Shown here in pieces: positions 63,147-64,000 of a stretch of 64,000 nucleotides of DNA (its first letter is position 1; the number at the start of each line of letters is the position of its first letter). Origin of the DNA: Channa striata (lineage: Eukaryota > Chordata > Actinopteri > Anabantiformes > Channidae); contig CM065185.1 in the NCBI GenBank assembly GCA_033026295.1, forward strand, positions 5,766,001 through 5,830,000. The letters run 5' to 3'. Below the pieces are notes generated by a model. It was not told where the DNA came from. It made no database searches and worked only from the letters and a program-made list of their open reading frames with translations. The position numbers and the translations under genes are program-made.

Positions 63147-63379
63147 CAGTGTAGCTCGGTTGGTAAGGCAGTCATCTCAGGATCACAGGGTAAGTAGTTT
63201 AATTCTCGATCCCTCGTTGCTGCATGTCGAAGTGTCCTTGGGCAAGACACTGAACCCCACATTGCTCCTGGTGGCCAGATGAGCACCTTGGATGGCAATT
63301 GTCACCATCGTGTGTGTATGTTTGTGTACTAAATTCACTGTAAGTCGCTTTGGATAAAAGTGTCAACTAAATGTAAATG
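63147..63379 (+). mobile_element. tRNA-derived fish SINE, near full length
   Basis: The tRNA-like head starts near 63151 with a box A-like gtagctcggttggtaaggc, and a degenerate box B follows near 63195-63208. The body carries the typical gtccttgggcaagacactga and ccccacattgctcc segments. The end, ctgtaagtcgctttggataa near 63338, is the LINE-derived 3' tail shared by many percomorph SINEs. No clear target-site duplication was confirmed. Confidence 0.85.
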
Positions 63380-64000
63380 TCGTCTGGCCAAACCCCGAAT
63401 GACATGATGTTGCAGAATCTCTCAATTACGGTGAATGTGCTTTTCATTTTGTTTAATGTTGTTTTTTTCTATTTGAAAAGTGGTAAATGTGCTAAATCAA
63501 TTTGACTAATATATTTTTTCCTAATTGCATTTGCCCTGGATGCTGTGTCCTAGTGTCTAACAAATGTGGTGAATATATTTTTACCTGCTGTTTGTATGAT
63601 CCGAAAAATGGTTTGGTTTTGAAGCGATCGTTTGGTCTCAATAGAAAAGTCTGGGGTTTTGTGAATGTTCGAATATGTGTTTTTGAGAAAATGGGTGGAG
63701 GTTTCAAGAAATGTCTTTTAGCAACTGGAAGGAGCTCAAAACATCCAGAACTCCAGTTGAGGTAGAGAGAGAACACACTGAATACCCAGAGAGGGGATGG
63801 ATGTGAAAGCAGTAGTTGAGTATTTTGTAGAAAAAATGGATCAGGAAGATGTGCCTTGCACTCTCCGGGATGTTCTAGACTAAATATTGGTAGACACACC
63901 CAACCCCCGATCTTTACCTCCAGCTTATCTTGCTTTTCCTACTTAGCTAATCAGTGACATCTACCCTAAGCCGGTAGAAGATCTAAACAAAGGAGGAGGT

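Noticed and set aside
63147..63220. Functional tRNA gene
   Set aside because: Box A and a degenerate box B are present, but the cloverleaf cannot be completed and the sequence continues into a SINE body and LINE-like tail.

Overview
This is a vertebrate, almost certainly teleost, nuclear genomic window. The evidence is split genes with GT-AG introns, abundant CA/TG microsatellites, tRNA-derived fish SINEs with the 'cgctttggataaaa' 3' tail, a non-LTR reverse-transcriptase fragment, and several interspersed repeats that I recall as common in percomorph (perch-like) fishes. There is no bacterial, plasmid or phage content, and most open frames here are chance frames in introns, UTRs and intergenic DNA.

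Layout. (1) 1-19443 holds no exon I can support and is best read as the long 5' intron or upstream region of gng12. It contains a telomere-like degenerate repeat (505-790) and a large compound microsatellite (10664-10943). (2) 19444-22100 on the + strand is the coding part of gng12 (G-protein gamma-12): two coding exons (19460-19552 and 20308-20433) give a complete 72-residue protein ending in a CaaX box, followed by a long 3' UTR. (3) 22101-25255 is the 3'-to-3' spacer. (4) 25255-28080 on the - strand is gadd45a (stress-induced growth-arrest protein): four coding exons give a complete 158-residue protein. It has a p53-like site in intron 3, a CCAAT/octamer proximal promoter, and a possible distal CpG-rich first exon. 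The convergent gng12/gadd45a arrangement matches the mammalian 1p31 order. (5) 28655-30864 on the - strand may hold the 3' end of an unrecognised gene: two phase-compatible exons, a stop codon and a poly(A) signal. (6) 31000-64000 looks like a gene desert upstream of gadd45a. It has scattered blocks that look like conserved non-coding elements, dinucleotide repeats, an isolated candidate exon (37806-38010), and a repeat-rich end (44.2, 58.3-58.9 and 62.4-63.4 kb) with a LINE fragment directly followed by a SINE.

How the pieces fit. Gng12 is the membrane-anchored gamma subunit of heterotrimeric G proteins. Gadd45a is a nuclear stress sensor acting on PCNA, p21, CDK1 and MAP3K4. They are neighbours by ancient synteny rather than by a shared pathway. 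The desert beyond gadd45a is a plausible reservoir of long-range enhancers. No exotic undescribed system could be demonstrated. The most checkable new items are the p53 site, the alternative 5' end of gadd45a, and the possible novel gene at 28.7-30.9 kb.
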